Assembly (NCBI GenBank): GCA_947451235.1
Contig: CANFZA010000012.1
Coordinates: forward strand, 1 to 40,185
DNA length: 40,185 bases
Direction: 5' to 3'
DNA from: Methylophilaceae bacterium
GTDB taxonomy: Bacteria > Pseudomonadota > Gammaproteobacteria > Burkholderiales > Methylophilaceae
Under the pieces are notes generated by a model. The model was not told the origin of the DNA. It saw only the letters and a program-made list of their open reading frames with translations, and did no database searches. A program made the position numbers and the translations under genes. Each line of letters starts with the position of its first letter. Position 1 is the first letter of the stretch. Positions 37,935 to 40,185 of this stretch are shown here, in pieces.

Positions 37935-38342
37935 ATGATAAAAAAAATATTAGTGATTGATGATCATTCGGATGTCAGGTTATTGATAAAGCTTGCACTG
38001 AAATTTGATAACTATGAAATACATGAAGCTTTTGATGCGCAACTGGGCTTAAAAATGGTACATGCCGTTAAGCCAGATTTGATATTGCTGGATGTGAATA
38101 TGCCTTTAAGAATGGAAGTCTCGACGAAGGGCGTTTTGAATGGTCTTGATCTTTGCCGTTGGCTTAAATCTGATGCTGAACTTTCAAAAATACCCGTCAT
38201 ATTCTTGTCATCCGAAGCTTATCCTGAAGATATTAAAGCCGGGATGGATGTTGGTGCTGATGAATATATAACTAAGCCGTTTAGCTTAATTAATTTAATT
38301 GAAGTTATAGCAAAGACACTATCTAAAAGGGCGATGGCATGA
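37935..38342 (+). CDS. Single-domain response regulator
   Basis: 135 residues, one CheY-like receiver. It has Asp9-Asp10, phospho-acceptor Asp53 in L-L-D-V-N-M-P, Ser/Thr in F-L-S-S-E and Lys in I-T-K-P-F. About 9 extra residues follow the phosphorylation loop (V-S-T-K-G-V-L-N-G) compared with typical receivers. AAGGA is 5 bases upstream. A -35/-10 candidate TTGTCA-16-TATGAT lies in the gap near 37750. The end overlaps the HD-GYP gene in ATGA, so the two form an operon. Confidence 0.9.
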   Translation: MIKKILVIDDHSDVRLLIKLALKFDNYEIHEAFDAQLGLKMVHAVKPDLILLDVNMPLRMEVSTKGVLNGLDLCRWLKSDAELSKIPVIFLSSEAYPEDIKAGMDVGADEYITKPFSLINLIEVIAKTLSKRAMA

Positions 38343-39157
38343 CGCAATCAATTACTAATAGCGTATTAAAACTCACACCGGAATTTGGCTTTAGTGACCA
38401 CAGTATGGCATTCAATCAGATGCTTAAAATCACAGAAGACATTCAAAGTGAGCGTGTTGGACGATCTGAAGCTTTATTAGCCGCTAATAAAGCCCATCAT
38501 GAAGTTTTAATACGTCTTGCTTTAGCAGCTGAATACCGAGATAACGATACTGGATCGCACATTATTAGGCTTGGGTATATGGCCGAAAAATTAAGTGCTT
38601 TGCTTGGCGAGTCTGAGGTTTTTTGTTTCTTGATTCGGCTTGCTGCACCTATGCACGACGTTGGGAAAATAGGTGTTCCAGACTCTCTGCTTAATGCTGC
38701 TGGCGAGAGTAATGCAGAAGATATACCTATGCTACAAGCACATGCTGAAATTGGTTATAAGATTTTAGCCAACTCTAATATCGCCTTATTTCAACTAGCG
38801 GCAACCATTGCACTTAACCACCATGAAAAGTTTAATGGTTCAGGTTACCCCAATAAATTGTTTGGTAAAAACATCCCACTTGCTGGCCGAATTGTCTCAA
38901 TTATTGATTGCTTTGATGCTTTAACTATGGATAGAAGTGATCGTAAAGCCTTCTCTGACAATGTAGCGGTTGAAATGATGCTAGACAAAAGGGGAAGTTA
39001 TTTTGATTCCGAAATACTGGATGTGTTTGTTGAGCACATTGACGAGTTTATTAATCTGCGAAATAAAATCAATTCGATAAAAATTGAATATGGCCAGTTA
39101 ATGAACTTCTCATTACATGAACTTATGCAGCCAACACCTTTGCAAACAAAAGTTTAA
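38339..39157 (+). CDS. HD-GYP c-di-GMP phosphodiesterase
   Basis: 272 residues. The HD pair is His106-Asp107 in M-H-D-V-G-K-I-G-V-P-D. The second motif H-H-E-K-F-N-G-S-G-Y-P (161-171) keeps the GYP triad, so hydrolysis of c-di-GMP is expected. It is split from the response regulator whose gene overlaps it; in many RpfG-like proteins the two domains are fused. It would be controlled in trans by phosphorylation of that regulator. The adhesin gene starts 26 bases later. Confidence 0.92.
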   Translation: MTQSITNSVLKLTPEFGFSDHSMAFNQMLKITEDIQSERVGRSEALLAANKAHHEVLIRLALAAEYRDNDTGSHIIRLGYMAEKLSALLGESEVFCFLIRLAAPMHDVGKIGVPDSLLNAAGESNAEDIPMLQAHAEIGYKILANSNIALFQLAATIALNHHEKFNGSGYPNKLFGKNIPLAGRIVSIIDCFDALTMDRSDRKAFSDNVAVEMMLDKRGSYFDSEILDVFVEHIDEFINLRNKINSIKIEYGQLMNFSLHELMQPTPLQTKV

Positions 39158-39183
39158 TTTAAATTAATTTATAGAGAAACCCA

Positions 39184-40185
39184 ATGAAAAGCCACGCATC
39201 GTTAAACAGAATCTACCGCCTAGTTTGGAGCCAAGTGCTTAATAGTTGGGTAGCTGTTGCTGAAACCTGCCGTGGTTTTGGCAAGGGCGGTAGCCGCAAA
39301 GCGATAGCTGCTGTGGCGATTGCCGCTTTACCGTTTGGGGCAGCGCAGGCCGACCCAACCGCAGGGCAGGTGACTTCTGGCAGTGCCACAATTACACATA
39401 GCGCCAACCTGACAACGATTAACCAAGCCACCCAAAACGCCTCGTTAAGCTGGCAAACCTTCAACATTGGTGCCAATCAAACGGTTAACTTTGTGCAACC
39501 TAACAGCACCGCCATTGCCGTAAACCGCATTTACGATACCAACGGCAGTCAGATTATGGGCAACATCAACGCCAACGGTAAGGTATTTTTAATCAACCCT
39601 AACGGCATTTTATTTGGACAGGGCGCACAAATTAACGTCGGTGGTTTAATCGCTTCAACGCTAAATATGAGCGACGAAAGTTTGAACAGCGCTGCGCGTA
39701 GTTTTAGCGGTGCTGGTACTGGCAGCATCATCAACCAGGGCAACATCAACACGCCAGAAGGTGGTTATGTGGCTTTATTAGGCAACACAGTAAGCAATCA
39801 AGGCACGATTAATAGCCCACTAGGCACCGTTGCTTTAGGCGCAGGCAGTGCCGCCACTTTAACTTTCGACAACAATAGCTTGGTGCAGCTACAAATTGAC
39901 CAAAGCACGCTGAACAACCTAGCCGAAAACAAACAATTGATTAAAGCCGATGGCGGCATAGTGCTAATGAGCGCCGGTGCTAAAGATTCATTATTAGCCA
40001 GCGTAGTGAATAACAGCGGTGTGATAGAAGCACAAACCGCACAAAACAAAAGCGGAAAAATTATCTTGATGGGCGGTATGGTTGCCGGCACAACCAATTT
40101 AAACGGCACTTTAGATGCCAGCGCCCCAAATGGTGGCAATGGTGGGTTTATTGAAACCTCAGCCGCGCATGTGAAAATTGCTGAC
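39184..40185 (+). CDS. Two-partner-secretion filamentous hemagglutinin-type adhesin (TpsA), N-terminal part, truncated by window edge
   Basis: 334 codons with no stop, continuing past the right edge. The N-terminus is an extended signal peptide region (M-K-S-H-A-S-L-N-R-I-Y-R-L-V-W-S), followed by a hydrophobic core and A-Q-A cleavage. The TPS domain follows with N-P-N-G-I-L-F-G, I-N-x-N-G and many N-x-G-x-I beta-helix repeats. TpsA proteins are secreted through a TpsB partner, which is not in the window. They act in attachment or contact-dependent interactions. The position directly after an HD-GYP gene suggests c-di-GMP-linked expression. Confidence 0.92.
   Translation, partial: MKSHASLNRIYRLVWSQVLNSWVAVAETCRGFGKGGSRKAIAAVAIAALPFGAAQADPTAGQVTSGSATITHSANLTTINQATQNASLSWQTFNIGANQTVNFVQPNSTAIAVNRIYDTNGSQIMGNINANGKVFLINPNGILFGQGAQINVGGLIASTLNMSDESLNSAARSFSGAGTGSIINQGNINTPEGGYVALLGNTVSNQGTINSPLGTVALGAGSAATLTFDNNSLVQLQIDQSTLNNLAENKQLIKADGGIVLMSAGAKDSLLASVVNNSGVIEAQTAQNKSGKIILMGGMVAGTTNLNGTLDASAPNGGNGGFIETSAAHVKIAD

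Noticed and set aside
39213-40139. Minus-strand ORFs near the right edge
   Set aside because: Antisense of the repetitive TPS adhesin; low-complexity Pro/Leu/Ala products without domains.

Overview
The window looks like a chromosomal segment of a low-GC betaproteobacterium, most likely a methylotroph of the Methylophilaceae (Methylotenera/Methylophilus type). This is an inference from gene content and order (ligA-zipA-smc, a beta/gamma-type NsrR, parE-parC with small-gene neighbours) and from the AT-rich composition. No 16S rRNA or methanol dehydrogenase gene is present to settle the genus.

Layout. (1) 1-2266: a nitric-oxide response module. On the minus strand are a MIP18/DUF59 Fe-S assembly protein, an NnrS-related membrane protein and NnrS, which runs off the left edge. 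They diverge from nsrR across a recognisable NsrR operator. (2) 2267-6110: a structured leader with a perfect 16-bp hairpin, then a 1,107-residue fusion of an APC-family amino-acid transporter to a HAMP-PAS-PAS-histidine kinase, closed by a clear terminator. (3) 6338-14996: a decayed RskA-type anti-sigma factor gene followed by a long plus-strand membrane-lipid modification cluster: two CFA-type methyltransferases, DUF2878, DUF1295, DUF6134, lipocalin, acyl desaturase, FAD amine-oxidase-like protein and DUF1365. Similar gene sets elsewhere are controlled by ECF sigma/anti-sigma pairs in photo-oxidative or oxidative stress. (4) 14993-18395: minus-strand DoxX, MsrQ, MsrP and a periplasmic TPR protein, an envelope redox and protein-repair group with several inverted or tandem repeats in its leaders. 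(5) 18544-27406: housekeeping genes cysQ, ligA, zipA and smc (minus) and queF (plus). (6) 27572-27898: tRNA-Ala(GGC) and tRNA-Glu(TTC) behind a near-consensus sigma-70 promoter with a GC-rich discriminator. (7) 28263-34354: parC and parE (minus), an 85-aa unknown, a 59-aa CDGSH Fe-S protein and rdgC. (8) 34351-40185: a signalling and surface region with a hybrid histidine kinase carrying a recent in-frame PAS duplication, a MerR/excisionase-type HTH fused to a partly degenerate receiver, a single-domain response regulator, an HD-GYP c-di-GMP phosphodiesterase and the start of a two-partner-secretion filamentous adhesin that runs off the right edge.

The most unusual items are the transporter-kinase fusion and the lipid cluster headed by a dead anti-sigma factor. 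The response regulator/HD-GYP/adhesin arrangement is a plausible c-di-GMP attachment circuit. No CRISPR array, insertion sequence, integrase or prophage was seen.
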